Source: Bacteroidaceae bacterium (GTDB taxonomy: Bacteria; Bacteroidota; Bacteroidia; Bacteroidales; Bacteroidaceae). Taken from it: DNA of 64,000 nt. The stretch spans positions 1-64,000 of the forward strand of contig JAFUWG010000052.1 of the NCBI GenBank assembly GCA_017483605.1. The letters are read 5' to 3'. The notes below the pieces were generated by a model that was not told the DNA's origin, did not search any database, and worked only from the letters and a program-made list of their open reading frames with translations. Numbering within the stretch: position 1 is the first letter of the stretch; every line of letters starts with the position of its first letter. Position numbers and translations under genes: made by a program. Below are positions 63,996-64,000 of this stretch, one piece after another.

Positions 63996-64000
63996 GATTT

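Noticed and set aside
1..64000. tRNA, rRNA, transposase or phage genes
   Set aside because: Read for clover-leaf segments, conserved rRNA blocks and DDE or tyrosine-recombinase motifs; none seen.

Overview
The window is about 50% GC and reads as a chromosomal segment of a Bacteroidales bacterium, most likely Prevotellaceae. The evidence is promoters of the Bacteroidota type (TTTG, about 20 bp, then TAnnTTTG), many outer-membrane and lipoprotein genes, surface proteins with dockerin and T9SS-like tails, imelysin, Porin_10-type barrels, a FeoA-FeoB fusion, and Kdo and GDP-fucose synthesis. I see no rRNA, tRNA, CRISPR array, transposase or SusC/SusD pair.

Layout. 1-5.9 kb (minus): a probable operon of three secreted proteins (M64 peptidase with LRR and thioredoxin-like parts; BspA-LRR/dockerin protein; MBG-repeat protein running off the left edge). 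5.9-7.1 kb: a composite non-coding module. 7.1-12.8 kb (minus): a tripartite RND efflux operon, divergent from an AraC-type regulator across a striking 21-bp-period AT palindrome array. 14.3-16.7 kb: a lipoprotein and a PL11 rhamnogalacturonan lyase. 16.8-20.6 kb (minus): kdsD-kdsA-ssb-aroC-slyD. 20.8-24.4 kb: envelope proteins. 24.7-27.7 kb: GH127 beta-L-arabinofuranosidase. 28-33.8 kb: TPR protein, ribH, tamB-like gene. 34.2-39.1 kb: ECF sigma factor with probable anti-sigma and periplasmic partner, DUF4468-like protein, putative porin. 39.2-40.4 kb: second copy of the composite module. 40.4-43.6 kb: Big2/cohesin-like/dockerin surface proteins. 43.8-47 kb (minus): ispE, GDP-fucose genes. 47-58.6 kb: an iron and heme region (hemerythrin-LuxR regulator divergent from feoAB, porins, imelysin, di-heme oxidoreductase, haem-binding lipoprotein, cytochrome c assembly). 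58.7-64 kb: RidA-like gene, then a convergent five-gene operon of mostly secreted unknowns including a likely clan CD cysteine peptidase.

Most unusual observation. The two surface-protein loci (5898 minus and 40399 plus) are each preceded by the same unit: intrinsic terminator, promoter with identical 20-bp spacing, and a long leader. Within a 58-nt block the copies differ at three positions, and all three keep a 9-bp C(UUCG)G hairpin paired. Further downstream the primary sequence has diverged almost completely, yet both copies fold into the same nested helices. This is covariation between paralogues inside one genome and points to a structured RNA that I cannot assign to a known family. Upstream of it lie, in both modules, degenerate 23-bp-period repeats and arrays of 15-bp palindromes also spaced at 23 bp; two further copies of the palindrome array occur elsewhere, always just after a gene end.

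A second candidate system is the iron region: a regulator whose N-terminal part has the ligand spacing of YtfE/RIC di-iron proteins fused to a LuxR HTH, divergent from feoAB and followed by a haem-containing imelysin/di-heme oxidoreductase/porin operon that carries its own cytochrome c assembly gene.
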